A stretch of DNA of 64,000 bases from CAWAMR01 sp963783095 (GCA_963783095.1 CAWAMR010000003.1:682001-746000); one strand, 5' to 3'. Shown: positions 1 to 10,579, counted from the stretch's first letter. Program-made: numbers and translations. The notes: generated from the letters alone by a model not told the origin.

Positions 1-270
1 CCAGTGTTCACCATAGAGGTCACGTACCGGCTGCTCAAGGATTTGCAGAGGATGCAGCGCCGGAGCAGAAATCGCCTTGAGGAACCGCTGAAGATAAGCA
101 AGCTCGACCGATTCCCACGCCAGACCAGTGCGGATGTAGAGAGGATAAACCGCCGGATACGATCGAACCGCTTCACCTAAAAGAACCGCACTATCCAAAC
201 CGCCGCTGACCAGAACCGCGAACGGTGTCGATGCAGATTGGGGAGGCCAAATGGCGAGTGTCGGGGTCAT
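1..270 (-). CDS. QueC-like PP-loop ATPase, 3' part cut off by the window edge
   Basis: The first 90 codons read from ATG at 270 leftward into the window edge. Residues 22-27 are SGGLDS, the P-loop-type pyrophosphatase motif of enzymes that adenylate a substrate with ATP. The following text (AVLLGEAV, then YPLYIRTGLAWE) resembles the 7-cyano-7-deazaguanine synthase (QueC/ExsB) group, which makes preQ0 for queuosine. Other PP-loop enzymes share SGGxDS and the C-terminal half with the zinc ligands is outside the window, so the substrate is not proven. The frame is open to base 1. Confidence 0.6.
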   Translation of the reverse strand, partial: MTPTLAIWPPQSASTPFAVLVSGGLDSAVLLGEAVRSYPAVYPLYIRTGLAWESVELAYLQRFLKAISAPALHPLQILEQPVRDLYGEHW

Positions 271-353
271 AGACCTAATTGTACTGAGGGGCGAATGTGG
301 GGTGTCCCAGCAAACCTGCATCTTGCAGACTCGTTTCGTTTTGAAGGCGCGGA

Positions 354-1124
354 TTAGTTGATGATTTGGCACCTTGGCAGAGCTTCTTGCAGTTCTTTCA
401 CCCCTGCATCCGTCACCTTTGTTCCGTTGATGCCGAGCGTGGTGAGTTGTTTGAATTCCTTGAGTTCCTTCACTCCTGCATCCGTCACCTGCGTTCCCCC
501 GAGGCCGAGCATGGTGAGTTGTTTAAGTTCCTTGAGTTCCTTCAGTCCTGCATCCGTCACCTTTGTTCCGTTGAGGTAAAGCGAGTTGAGTTGTTTGAGT
601 TCCTTAAGTTCCTTCAGCCCTGCATCCGCCACCTGCGTTTTCGTGAGGCTTAGCATGGTGAGTTGTTTGAGTTCCTTCAGCCCTGCACCCGTCACCTTTG
701 TGCCGTTGAGGAGGAGCGTGGTGAGTTGTTTGAGTTCCTTAAGTTCCTTCAGTCCTGCATCCGTCACCTTTGTTCCGTTGAGGAGGAGCATGGTGAGTTG
801 CTTGAATCCCTTGATTTCTTTCAGCCCCGCGTCCGTCACTTGGGTATTGTTGAGAATCAGCGTGAAACTGAACGGGAGGTCGGGCAAACCCTTCAAATCT
901 GCATCGGTTGTCTTCGGCGGCATTTGGAAGTGGCGGAATGTCTGTCTTGTTTTCTGGTTTGTATAGGTTTTATACGTGGCTCCGAATTTGGCATATGCCT
1001 CTTTCGCATTCTCAATTTGCTTTTCGGTCGGTTCGGTTGGTTTCGGGTCGTCAGCGCCTTGCGCCGCCGTGAGGTTTAGGGTATAGATTGCCAGCGCCAG
1101 AATGCTCATGATGATGGTTCGCAT
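354..1124 (-). CDS. Secreted leucine-rich-repeat protein
   Basis: 256 residues. An N-terminal signal peptide (MRTIIMSILALAIYTLNL, then AAQGAD) is followed by a short linker and about six or seven 24-residue repeats with the core LTxLxLNGTKVTDAGLKELK, the ribonuclease-inhibitor-like LRR pattern common in planctomycete secreted proteins. Such repeats form a curved binding surface; no catalytic domain is visible. The start is supported by AAGGAGCG six bases before ATG. The repeats are almost identical at DNA level (about 69-72 bp units across roughly 400-850), which suggests recent repeat expansion or homogenisation. The partner is unknown. Confidence 0.75.
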   Translation of the reverse strand: MRTIIMSILALAIYTLNLTAAQGADDPKPTEPTEKQIENAKEAYAKFGATYKTYTNQKTRQTFRHFQMPPKTTDADLKGLPDLPFSFTLILNNTQVTDAGLKEIKGFKQLTMLLLNGTKVTDAGLKELKELKQLTTLLLNGTKVTGAGLKELKQLTMLSLTKTQVADAGLKELKELKQLNSLYLNGTKVTDAGLKELKELKQLTMLGLGGTQVTDAGVKELKEFKQLTTLGINGTKVTDAGVKELQEALPRCQIIN

Positions 1125-1329
1125 TGGAAACGCTCCTTTAATTGAATGAGCAACGAGAAGAAAATTATAGCAACTTGATGAATGTTGGCTGTATTCACTT
1201 TCTTCTGCAACTGCGTTATTGCCGCACGAGACACAGCTCGATAGTCGGTACTGCCCTCATTCATTTCACGCGCGTTGCTCACCAAACAAAACAGCAGAAT
1301 TGCGCAGATCCGACATCGAATGAGGGTGC

Positions 1330-1914
1330 TTACGAAAACAGCTTGATTGCCGGAACTCGAAAGCCGGGCAGATGCGGTTCTGCCGTCAGTTCCTGACGGA
1401 CATTCACCAGTTCCGGCTCCTTACCCGACTGGATGATCTCGATCGTGCGACGATGCGGATCGATCACCCACACCAATCCCACCCCGGCGTTGAGGTAAGC
1501 GTCGATCTTTTCGTTGATCTGGTCGATCGTGTCGTTGGGAGAAAGTATCTCCACCGCCAGGACTGGAACCCCGTCGATCAGCGTGGTTTCCACGGATTGT
1601 TGAGTGCTCGTTTGCCCAGAGATGTAAACAACATCGATCCCGACGACGGAGTCAGGAGACCCCGCTAGTCGAACGCCGGCTTCTCCGCATAACACGGAGC
1701 CGTGCGGTTCTGGTTGCTGATCGAGCCAGTTATTCAGGAGTTGCGATACTCTGGCCATGACGATGCTGTGGAACCGGTTGCGAACGGTCATGCCATTCTC
1801 CGTAGTCATTTTCTCCCGTAATTGACCCCGAATCAGCCAGCGTTCCACACCGTCATCGGGCAAAGCCAGAAACTCCTTGGTCGTCATCGAATGCGGCAAA
1901 ACGGCAACGGACAT
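1330..1914 (-). CDS. Uma2 family (DUF820) putative endonuclease
   Basis: 194 residues, one intact frame. The pattern ALPDDGVERWLIRGQLRE near the N-terminus, VVGIDVVYISG in the middle, and VLAVEILSPND followed by NEKIDAYLNAGVGLVWVIDP fits the Uma2/DUF820 family, which has a PD-(D/E)XK nuclease-like fold and is expanded in cyanobacteria and planctomycetes. The Asp of GIDVVY and Glu of VEILSP would be metal ligands. The cellular role of the family is unsettled. It stands alone, in the same direction as its neighbours. Confidence 0.8.
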   Translation of the reverse strand: MSVAVLPHSMTTKEFLALPDDGVERWLIRGQLREKMTTENGMTVRNRFHSIVMARVSQLLNNWLDQQPEPHGSVLCGEAGVRLAGSPDSVVGIDVVYISGQTSTQQSVETTLIDGVPVLAVEILSPNDTIDQINEKIDAYLNAGVGLVWVIDPHRRTIEIIQSGKEPELVNVRQELTAEPHLPGFRVPAIKLFS

Positions 1915-1977
1915 GGTGAACTCCTCGCTCCTATGCCCTGGAAGTGCTGGGCACCCGTTTCCATTCTATCAAACGCC

Positions 1978-4473
1978 TCACTTCTTCGGCCCTGCGAGCA
2001 TCGCTTCAATCTCTTTGGCGCAATCGATCAGGTCCGCTTTGGTCATCGCATCCTTCGTCTCGGGAATTGCGGTCGCAATCTTCTTCTGCAATTCCGTTAC
2101 CGACGCCCGAGCCACCTCGCGGTAGTCGGAATTGCCGCCTGTCAAGGAGCCAAGGTCAAAGGGAAACGGCAATGTTGGTCCCGTTCTGCCCTCAGGAGGG
2201 CTTACCTGATTCTTGATGTGATCCAGATAGGCGCGCTGCAGCGCTCGACGCAACGGATCGATCTTCGGTGATCCCGCAGCGGCAAGTTCGCTCCAGATGC
2301 CGTTCTGCACGTCGCCTACCAGATCCATCGCCGCGTATGCCTCCGTTGGCGTCATGATCTCCCCGTCGATGAGCCGGCGAATTCGGTCAGCGCTCAGCAG
2401 GCTCGCATCAGACCGGCCTGTTGACCGGTAACGTCGGCGGCAACGCCCGTGTACTTGAACCGGTTCGACGATCGCGGGTTGCAACAGCTTGATCGGCGTA
2501 GTGAAGGCGTTGGCGATCAGGAAATCCACCGCTTCCTTTTGCTGCTTTTTCGGAACGCGAACGAAGCTGGCCGTGCCGCGTCCTCCCAGCGTTCGATGCT
2601 CCACCACGCCGCCGATATCCTTGGCCACGGCATTAAACCAGTTGCTGCGATGGGTCATGATCGCTCGATAAACTTCTTGCAAGAGGGTGAAGTCCTCACC
2701 GGTTGTCGTCGTCGCGGCAACGAGGAAATCCAGCACTCTATCGATATTCTTCAGGCCGAGTTCGGTCGCTTTCACCGTATCGTTGCCGATGTTTTCCGTC
2801 TTCACGGTCGGATCGACGGTGGCCGGGCCGTCTTCACCGCCGAAGTCGCAGCCAGGGATTATCCATTTGCTTGGCCGCCCATTTGTCCAGCGTCGGTTTT
2901 TCCTCCTCGGAACTCTTCGCCGTCGGGATCGGTCGATAGCCCCAGTCGATCACGAAGATGTCGTAGGGACCAACCAGCGGAACGAATCGTTTGACCTTAT
3001 CGTCCGGCTGGGCCACATAATTGAAACGTCCATAGGCCATGATCGATGCGACCGTACCGTGCTTGCTGGTGAACTCGGGGTTTCGCAACTGTTCGATCGT
3101 GTAGGCACTGCTGGCTCGATGATTGTGACGCAGGCCAAGCGTGTGACCGACTTCGTGCGCGGCCACGTAGCGCATCAGTTCACCCGTGACCTCATCCGGC
3201 AAGGGCAGTTTGCGCGCGACGCGGATCCTGGGCGCTGCACTGGACGAAATACCATTGCTGGGTGATTTTGAGGATGTCGTTCCAGAAAATGATGTGTGCG
3301 GAAATTACTTCGCCCGAACGCGGATCGTGAACGTGAGGCCCCATCGCATTGGCGACCGGCTCCGCAACCCAGCGAATCACGGAGTAACGCGCATCTTCCG
3401 GATCCCAATTGGGATCCTCAGCGCGCGACGGCGGATCCTTGCAGACGATCGCATTCTTGAAACCGGCTTTCTCGAGGGCTGGTTTCCAATCCTCGACGCC
3501 CTTCTTCAGATAGGGCCGCCAAAGTTCCGGAATCTCCGGACTCAGATAGAACGTGATGGGCGTGATCGGATCGGAGACATTGGCGCTGGGATCTTTCTTT
3601 TCCAGCCGATACCGCGCGATAAACTTCGCGGTTTTCGTCCACATCGATTTGGAGGAATAATCCTCGAACGATTCCGTAAAATAGCCAACGCGAGGATCGA
3701 AATTTCGCCCTTGCATCGGCTTCTCGGGCAACAATACCAGACTGTAATGCACCAGCGCAGTGAGACTTTTTGGCGCAATGGTCGAGGCAGGAACTCGACC
3801 CGCACGGCCTCCACGAAACGTCAACAGGGAACGGACTTCGATGTTGGTTGGAAAGGCTTTGATTTCCTCAATCCACGAGCGGTCGGCGTCGATCGCCGCC
3901 TCCCACCCCGACAGCGCCCTTGACGGAAAGATCGGCCATATCGGTGGTGAACATCGACGTGGCCTGGATCACGGCGGATCGGTCCTTCCCTTCGCACTCG
4001 ACGTTGAAGTGACCGATGATCGCTTCCTGATTGGCGGAATTGACTGCTTGTTGAATATTCTTGCCTTCGGCGCGCTTCTCAAAGGAGGCCTGCCACAAGT
4101 AGATTTTGTTGCCGCGCCGTTCCCAGCGGATGACATTGTGTCCCAAGGTATCGCCGCCCCAACTGACTCCCGGTGGCCCCTTGGCAACCTCGGCTTGCCA
4201 GAGCATCAGTTTGCCGAGTGCGCTTTGCGGAATCTCAAAGTAGACTTTGTCGCCGATGCGATGAACCGCGAAAATACCGGGAGAGGTCTTGGCCTCCTTG
4301 GTGATAACGTCATCGTATTTCTTCAGATCATCGGTCTTGGTCGCCGCCTTGGTCTCCGATTTCGATTTGGTCGTCGTATCCGCATCGGATTTCTTGCCGG
4401 GAGGCTGCGCCTCGGAGGCGCTCAACGCGCACAAACTAAACAGTAGCACTATCGCTGCCCAGCGTTGGAACAT
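1978..4473 (-). CDS. Zinc-dependent metalloprotease (DUF5117/DUF4953 type), frameshifted
   Basis: Four open pieces in three frames join into one protein of about 830 residues: signal peptide (MFQRWAAIVLLFSLCALSAS), an N-terminal propeptide-like region, the middle beta-rich region and a metzincin-like zinc site AAHEVGHTLGLRHN (HExxHxxGxxH) near 3130-3170. GAGGAG eight bases before ATG 4473 supports the start. It is expected to be exported and to hydrolyse peptides with zinc. Breaks lie near 3900, 3218 and 2870, and a short out-of-frame stretch lies at about 2400-2465; the other frames continue the family sequence at each point. Because undoubted essential genes in the window are broken the same way, I favour sequence error over a real pseudogene. 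Confidence 0.75.
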
Positions 4474-4729
4474 GGTGCAACTCCTCGGCGTATGGTGTAT
4501 AGTGGATTGGAGAGAGAAAGCCCCGGTGGGGAATTGTTACTTTGTAGCATGTTTGCGATGTGCAATCCATAGTTTCGGTGGAATGGGTCAACAGCGAAAA
4601 ATGGAAAAGAAGCAACGACTGAATCGGTTGTATCAATTGAAACGGTTGTGCGTGCGCCTAGCGGTTCGGGGGTTCAGATCGTAGAAATGTCCTTGTGAGG
4701 TGTTTCGAATGTTTTCCTGAGGGAAGGTT

Positions 4730-7700
4730 ATGCCCGGCGACGAAACTGCGACGCCTCGCCCTTCCTCCGAAATGGTGCCGAACGAACGGGTTGCCGATAT
4801 TCCCGTGAGGCGCTGCAGCTATTGTTCCGTTTTCCGCCACCCCTGGTTCGGCAAATACTCCTTCCTTTCTCGGCAGAATTCCCCTTCATCTGGGCCAGTA
4901 CGAAATCATCAAAGAACTCGGTCGCGGCGGCATGGGCATCGTCTTTCTTGCCAAGCAGCCTAGCCTGAACCGCAATATCGCTTTGAAAGTGATGAATACC
5001 GGCCTCGATACCCCGGATGACGAACTGAGACGATTCCGCGCCGAAGCGCAGATGGCAGCCCAGTTACATCATCCCAATATCGTCCAGGTATTCGAAGTGG
5101 GCGAGCAGAACGGTCTGGCCTTTCTGGCCATGGAACACGTCGAGGGCGGCAGTCTGCATCAGCATCTGGGAAAGACCCAGCTCACTCCCCATGAAGCGGT
5201 GGAACTCTTGGAGCCTTTGGCTCGAGCCATGCATTATGCCCACCTCAAGGGAATCGTTCATCGCGATCTGAAACCCGCCAATGTTCTGTTGTCGCTGGTT
5301 CACGAACCCGATGTATCGGAGGAACCGACGAAGCCGAACCTTGCTCCCGTCGAAGCAGGCAATACTCCCAGCAGCAAGCGAGTTTTAGGACCGCGTGGTC
5401 TCGATACCGGACCCATTCCCAAAATCACCGATTTCGGATTGGCGAAACGATTCAACCAATCGACGAATATCACCGCGACGGGCATCGCTCTGGGGACGCC
5501 GAGTTACATGGCCCCCGAACAGGCCCGCGACGATCGAGCACTGGTTGGTCCTGCATCGGATGTCTATTCCCTCGGCGCAATTCTTTACGAGATGCTCACG
5601 GGCCGCCCACCTTTTTCCGCGTCCAGTCCGCTGGCGACACTGGAAAAAGTGGTCCGCGATCGACCGGTTCCACCTCGCCGGCTTAACCCCATTGTCGCTC
5701 CGGAGTTGAGAGCGCATATGCCTGAAGTGTCTGGAAAAACGACCGCAGAACCGATACTCAAGCGCGGAAACGCTGGCCGATGATTTGCGCCATTTCCTCG
5801 TTGCCAGTGAAGTCACAGCTGCCGTGCAGGCGCTGGAACCTATGGCGCTGGGTTGGCGACACCCCACCAGTGCCGTCGGATTATTGGGGGTCGTGGTCTT
5901 TTTGATCGCCGTGACCTTCTACAAGCTGAGGGAAGAGGCATCGGATGCCCACAATTTCGCCCGCGACGTTCAGAACAACGCCAAGCGCGATCACGATGAG
6001 GCCGAGCGTGAGAAATTGCTGCTGAAGCAGCGGGAGGTGCCGCTCATTGTGCAACGAGGGTTGGCATGTGCGAGCAAGGCGACATCGATCGAGGATTGCA
6101 ATGGCTCAAGCAGGCGCAAGGGCTTTCCGAAGAAGCGCAACTGACATCCTTCGATCGCGCGATCCGTGCGAATCTCACTGCCTGGGACAAGCAATTGACC
6201 CCCACCCAACACATCATCCAGGTTCCGGGTGGCGTGTCAGCGCTTGCTGCCAATCCCGAGGGCAACACGATTGCGTCCGGCGGCAGAAATGGGATCATAC
6301 GCTTCTGGGATATCGTTACGGGCACGGAAATCGGCAGGCCGCTCGAGCATCCCGCGGCCGCGCCAGGTCAGGCCAAACCTGATGTCAAATCTTTGGCATG
6401 GAGCAACGACGGCAAGTATCTTGCCTCGGCCGGCGGTTCTCAGGTTTGCGTATGGGATGTCTCTGAACGCCGGCAAATCGGCAAGGTTTGGGATCTCGGG
6501 GAAGATCTCAATTCCCTGCACTTCTCGGCAGATGGTCAATTCCTGTTTGCTGTCTCGGGTAAAGGTGGGATTCGCTACCGAAAGACCCTCAATCAAGGCG
6601 CTGCTGCCGATTCCATTGGCCACGACAAATTCGGCTCGCCCGTTGTTTGTGCTCCCAGCCGTGACGGCAAGTGGCTGGCAACTTCGGGACAGAATGGTCT
6701 ACTTCGACTCTGGACGAAAACTCTGGGCCGCTGGATCACCATGCAATCGGTGGCAATTGGCTCCTGGGTCGAAGCTCTGGCCTGGGCGGGTGACGATCGA
6801 CAAGTCATTCTCGGTTGTCGCGATGGCAAACTCTTCGTTTGGGATCTCGAAACCAAAATGTTGTATCCGCTCCCTCCGCAGGGGAATGCGATCGCGGCCG
6901 TGCTCGGCACTCCCGATGGGCGACGATTCATCACCAGCACACGACCGGGAACCGTCCATATCTACGATGCCGCTTCCCGTACGCGCATTGGGCAAGCCCT
7001 GGTGACTGAATCGCCGATTATTGCGTTGACTTGCCAGCGCGATACCTTTGCCATCGGGCACAAGGATGGCACCATCGCAATTCTTCGACTCCCGGTCACA
7101 CGCGAAATCGGCAAACGGATCCATAGCAGCAACGGCACCGCTGACGCTTCGATCAGCACGGTGCAATTCAGCAAGGCTGGCAAGTGGCTCCTGGTGGCGA
7201 TGTCGCCCCGAGCATGCTCTGGGAGACCGGACCCGGATCACCCAAGAATCCCCATACGTTTGAACATGCCGCATCAACCACCGCTGCACTGAGTCCAGAC
7301 GCCCAATGGGTTGCCTTCGCCGGGGCAGCGGGCACGGAACTGTTTGAGGTTCGGACATCCCAAAAAATCCCCCTCCCCGACCCAATTGACAAACTGCAAA
7401 ACCTGAATGAAATCCTCTTCAGTCCGAACAGTTCGCGAGTTGTCTATCTCTCTTCGCCGCCGGGAAGGAGAGAAGAAGGGCAAGGTCGCCAGTTGGGTTT
7501 GGAATCTCGATTATCTTAAGGTGCATGTCGAAGAATTACGAACGCCGCCCACGCGCATTCTGGCAAAACTCTCCGCAGAGGTTCACCAGGCAGCGTTTGA
7601 CCCCGAATGGCGCGCCGGCTGCTCCTGGCCTGTTCGGATCGGCTCGTCCGATACTGGGACACCGAGACGGATACCGCACTTGGTATGGAGTTGCAACACC

Positions 7701-8047
7701 CCAGCCCGGTGATTTCCGTGGCGATCAGCCGGGATGGGAGCCGGGTTTTCACCGGCTGCCGCGATGGGTCGGTTCATTTCTGGAATGCGGTCGCCGGCGA
7801 AGAGTTATGGGCATCCCGACAAGGAGGTGAAATTCGTTCGGTGGCGATCAGCGCTGATGGATCGATGCTTCTGAGCGGAAGTACCAATGGCAGTGCGCGA
7901 TATTGGGACGCGGCCACTGGAATAGTGATCGGACCCGCGATTTACCACGGCGACGCCGTATTGAGTGTGGCCCTCCGCCCGGATGGGAAAATGGCCGTCA
8001 CCGGAAGCAAAGATCGAACGGCCCAGGTATGGAGAGTACCGGAATAG
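4730..8047 (+). CDS. Ser/Thr protein kinase with C-terminal WD40 repeats, frameshifted
   Basis: A start at ATG 4730 is supported by GAGGGAAGG just upstream. The kinase core shows LGRGGMGIVF (nucleotide loop), IALKVM (ATP lysine), GIVHRDLKPANVLL (catalytic loop), ITDFGLAK and GTPSYMAPEQA (activation segment). After the kinase comes one membrane segment near 5870-5925 (VGLLGVVVFLIAVTF), a charged coil, then WD40 blades (SVAISRDGSRVFTGCRDGS, RYWDAATG and similar) to the stop at 8047. It is probably an inner-membrane sensor kinase with an outward beta-propeller. Six frame changes are needed, near 4840, 5715, 6055, 7200, 7465 and 7610. Each new frame continues the same domain, so one gene is certain; the breaks are probably indel errors. 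Confidence 0.85.
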
Positions 8048-8048
8048 A

Positions 8049-8103
8049 AGATGACAAGGTGACCGGGACAAGGTTCGGAAGATGACAAGGTGACAAGGTG
8101 ACA
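8049..8103. repeat. ACAAGGTG-type intergenic repeat, left arm
   Basis: Several copies of the word GACAAGGTGAC lie directly after the kinase stop. The reverse complement appears at 9444-9460 on the far side of the IS, and further copies occur at 10455-10491 and 10555-10579. The two parts probably formed one hairpin before the IS entered. Confidence 0.7.
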
Positions 8104-9444
8104 CAGTAGTTGCAAAACTTGCGACTTCGCCCGTTTCACCTTAAGTCATTGTAGCAGTGGCACATGCATTGAGGGCGTCCCTCTCGGTTCGTCGTCCGTT
8201 TCTTGCGCCAGCAGTGACGCGCACAGTTTCACCATGTGGTTTAGCCAACACCAGTCGTGGGTTCCTTTCAATCTCTGACGGGATATTTCCCAACGTAAGG
8301 CCAGCCAGGCATTCACCATCAACGCTGCCAGCACAATATACCACAAGCGCAAGCCTTCATTGCGACTGCTGGTTCGTCCCCGTGCTTCCTCCATCAATCG
8401 ATAGCTCGACTCGATCCGGAAGCGATGGCGGTAACACTCCTCCACGCCTTGAATGGTTGAAATCGCCATGCCCCATATGGCATAGACCCAAGCATACCGA
8501 CCGTGTTGGTCTTTCCGACCACCGCGATTATGGCGGCTGACCACGATGGTCAGCCAAACCCCCTGACGTTTTCGATTTTCCATGCGGTAGGCGTAGCGGC
8601 CACGGGGGTGATCGTAGAAGAAAATTCGCGTTCCTGTGGGACCGCCTGGCGCATCGATCTTCTTGCCACGCGACAGCACCGGTGTTAGGAAGGGATAGTG
8701 AGCGTGTTTGAGATACCGGAACACCGCGACGGACCAGAAGGCTCGGTCGCACAGTACGAATTTCGGGGAAAAACCGCATTTTTGGGTCTGACGGAGCAGT
8801 CGTTTGACAACCTCGACCAGAGCTTCGCGTGGTTGATAAGGAGTCAGAGCGATGATGTAATACTGTCCCTTCAACAACAAGGAAGCGGTGCCATAGCAAT
8901 GGCCATAGTTGGTGCCTCCGACCCGTTTGCCCTTGCGGGCATGTTCGGGCGGCGACTGGTTGCGTTTGTAATAGACCTCGCCATGCAGGTCGATGGCAAT
9001 CGGAAAGCGTCGACGCTTCTTGGAACCTCGTTGTCGGCGAGCCAGCCGACGGATCCGACGGGGCAAGTCGGCACGGAGCAACTCGGGAATGAGACGTTGG
9101 AGGTGCTCGTAGTCCGGCAACGTCGCTAATGCGGCCTTGCGCAAGGTTTCGCGCGAGGGTCTTCGGGAACGCAGGGTGACAACGGCCGCAATGGAAACCG
9201 CAGCGACTGCGGCCAGCAATAAGGAGCGGATCAAAGTGGTTGCAGTACAGTGTGAGGAGTAATCGGGCAGTTGGAGGCGGCGTAGTAACAAGTCGGTCGT
9301 TCGATCTTGTAATTGCCGCGCGTAATAGCGAGAATGAATGAAACGCATGGTAACCTCCTGTTAAGAGATCGTAAGTCCTTATCAAGACTAACCATGCGTT
9401 TTTCATGCCCAAAACCTCGACCAACAAGAAATTTGCAACTACTG
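8104..9444 (-). mobile_element. Insertion sequence with IS4/ISH3-like DDE transposase
   Basis: The ends carry a perfect 13-bp inverted repeat, CAGTAGTTGCAAA at 8104-8116 and its complement at 9432-9444, enclosing one intact transposase gene. The inverted match continues outward into the flanking ACAAGGTG repeat (about 26 of 27 bases in total), so the element either sits in the loop of a hairpin repeat or has captured it. No direct target duplication is visible; flanks are inverted rather than direct. Confidence 0.75.
8146..9348 (-). CDS. DDE transposase, IS4/ISH3-like
   Basis: 400 residues, intact. The three acidic positions can be placed at IAIDLHGEVYY (first Asp), KFVLCDRAFWSVAVF (second Asp) and YRHRFRIESSYRLMEEAR, the Y-R-E-like C-terminal signature of IS4-superfamily enzymes. 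The N-terminus is rich in Arg and Leu and likely binds the ends. It cuts and joins DNA at the 13-bp inverted repeats. Assignment to ISH3 rather than another IS4 branch is a guess from the motif spacing. Unlike most larger genes around it, the frame is unbroken, which fits either recent arrival or better consensus for a multi-copy sequence. Confidence 0.8.
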   Translation of the reverse strand: MRFIHSRYYARQLQDRTTDLLLRRLQLPDYSSHCTATTLIRSLLLAAVAAVSIAAVVTLRSRRPSRETLRKAALATLPDYEHLQRLIPELLRADLPRRIRRLARRQRGSKKRRRFPIAIDLHGEVYYKRNQSPPEHARKGKRVGGTNYGHCYGTASLLLKGQYYIIALTPYQPREALVEVVKRLLRQTQKCGFSPKFVLCDRAFWSVAVFRYLKHAHYPFLTPVLSRGKKIDAPGGPTGTRIFFYDHPRGRYAYRMENRKRQGVWLTIVVSRHNRGGRKDQHGRYAWVYAIWGMAISTIQGVEECYRHRFRIESSYRLMEEARGRTSSRNEGLRLWYIVLAALMVNAWLALRWEISRQRLKGTHDWCWLNHMVKLCASLLAQETDDEPRGTPSMHVPLLQ

Positions 9445-9446
9445 GG

Positions 9447-10496
9447 TCACCTTGTCATGCCGGTCATCCTGAACCACTCCACTGCTTCGGCGATCGATTG
9501 CCGAACGGGTCGAGGGGTTAGATGAAGTGCAGCTAGACTTCGGCTCGCATCGAAGTGCATCCGCCTTTGCGTCAATTTTACCCCCGTGATACTCGCTGCC
9601 GGGATGGTGTGGGTCCATAGATACGCAATGAATTCGCTCACATAAGCAGCGGATAAAGCGATCGAGTAAGGCACGCGCCACCTCGGTTTCGGTAAGCCCG
9701 TGAGTTCCGCCAGATACTCGAAAACGCTCCGGATCGACCAGTTCTCGCTGCCCAGCAGATAACGTTTACCCGGTTCACCAAAAGTCAGCGCATGAATCAT
9801 GCCGGCGGCAATGTCCCGAACGTCGATCATGTTCAATTCCGCATCGAGATAGGCCGATCGCTTACCAAGACAGAAGTCCAGCATCATTTGTGTGGGCGGC
9901 GATCGACCCCAGTCACCAGGTCCGACCGGCAGGGTGGGATTGACCACAACGATCGGCGCTCCCGATTTCGCAAGTTGAAAAGCATGCCGTTCCGCCCGGA
10001 ACTTGGAGCGGCAGTAGGGACCGATAACATCCTGTAGGCCGACGGCCTGATCTTCCGTGATCGGCGTCGTCTGCCGGGCCCGCGTCAGGATGCTCTCGGT
10101 ACTGGTGTGCAGAATTCGCTCTGCACCGGCAGCGATCGCTTCTTCCAGGACGTGGACGGTTCCGAGATAATTGACCTGGTGAAACTCACTGCGCCGGCGT
10201 GCCCAGAGTTGGGGATTCGCGGCTAAATGATAGACAAAACGACAGCCTCGAACCGCAGCGCGCACCGCCAAGCGATCGCGAATATCGGCGCGAATTAAAG
10301 TGATTTGGTCCAGAGGAAGATGATCGACCCTTGCTCCCGGCCGATCCAGAACGCGCACGGACTCGCCGCGCTCCACCAGTTGACGAACGAGGTGACTGCC
10401 GATGAAACCGGCACCGCCCGTAACCAGACTTGGGGAATGCGCTGTTTGGGAATTTGACAAGGTGACAAGCTGACAAGGTGACAAGGTGACCATCAA
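9447..10496 (-). CDS. NAD-dependent epimerase/dehydratase, HpnA-like
   Basis: 349 residues, extended SDR fold. TGGAGFIGSHLVRQL is the NAD-binding glycine motif, LIRADIRD and CRFVYHLAANPQLWA follow, and the catalytic pair is a tyrosine/lysine in the segment GPYCRSKFRAE. The LWA and LEEAIAAGAERILHTST text resembles hopanoid-associated sugar epimerases (HpnA) and other nucleotide-sugar reductases; the substrate is not known. The first 15-20 codons and the last few codons are read from ACAAGGTG repeats, and no ATG lies between the repeat and the glycine motif, so the true start may be a TTG near 10460 or the repeat may have replaced the original start. Confidence 0.75.
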   Translation of the reverse strand: MMVTLSPCQLVTLSNSQTAHSPSLVTGGAGFIGSHLVRQLVERGESVRVLDRPGARVDHLPLDQITLIRADIRDRLAVRAAVRGCRFVYHLAANPQLWARRRSEFHQVNYLGTVHVLEEAIAAGAERILHTSTESILTRARQTTPITEDQAVGLQDVIGPYCRSKFRAERHAFQLAKSGAPIVVVNPTLPVGPGDWGRSPPTQMMLDFCLGKRSAYLDAELNMIDVRDIAAGMIHALTFGEPGKRYLLGSENWSIRSVFEYLAELTGLPKPRWRVPYSIALSAAYVSEFIAYLWTHTIPAASITGVKLTQRRMHFDASRSLAALHLTPRPVRQSIAEAVEWFRMTGMTR

Positions 10497-10579
10497 TCAG
10501 CGTGTCTCAGAAAATTAGTCTTGTACCATCCCGAATTCATCTATTATCGGTGTTTTGTCACCTTGTCACCTTGTCATCC
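10455..10579. repeat. Inverted pair of ACAAGGTG repeats
   Basis: TGACAAGGTGACAAG-type words at 10455-10491 face their complement at 10555-10579 across a loop of about 63 bases. The right arm contains the stop codon of the anti-sigma gene and the left arm the first codons of the epimerase frame. Placed between two leftward genes, it could act as a terminator or processing hairpin. Confidence 0.75.

Noticed and set aside
1978..4473. Metalloprotease as a true pseudogene
   Set aside because: Its zinc site and all regions are intact and the same kind of breaks occur in essential genes, so sequence error is simpler.
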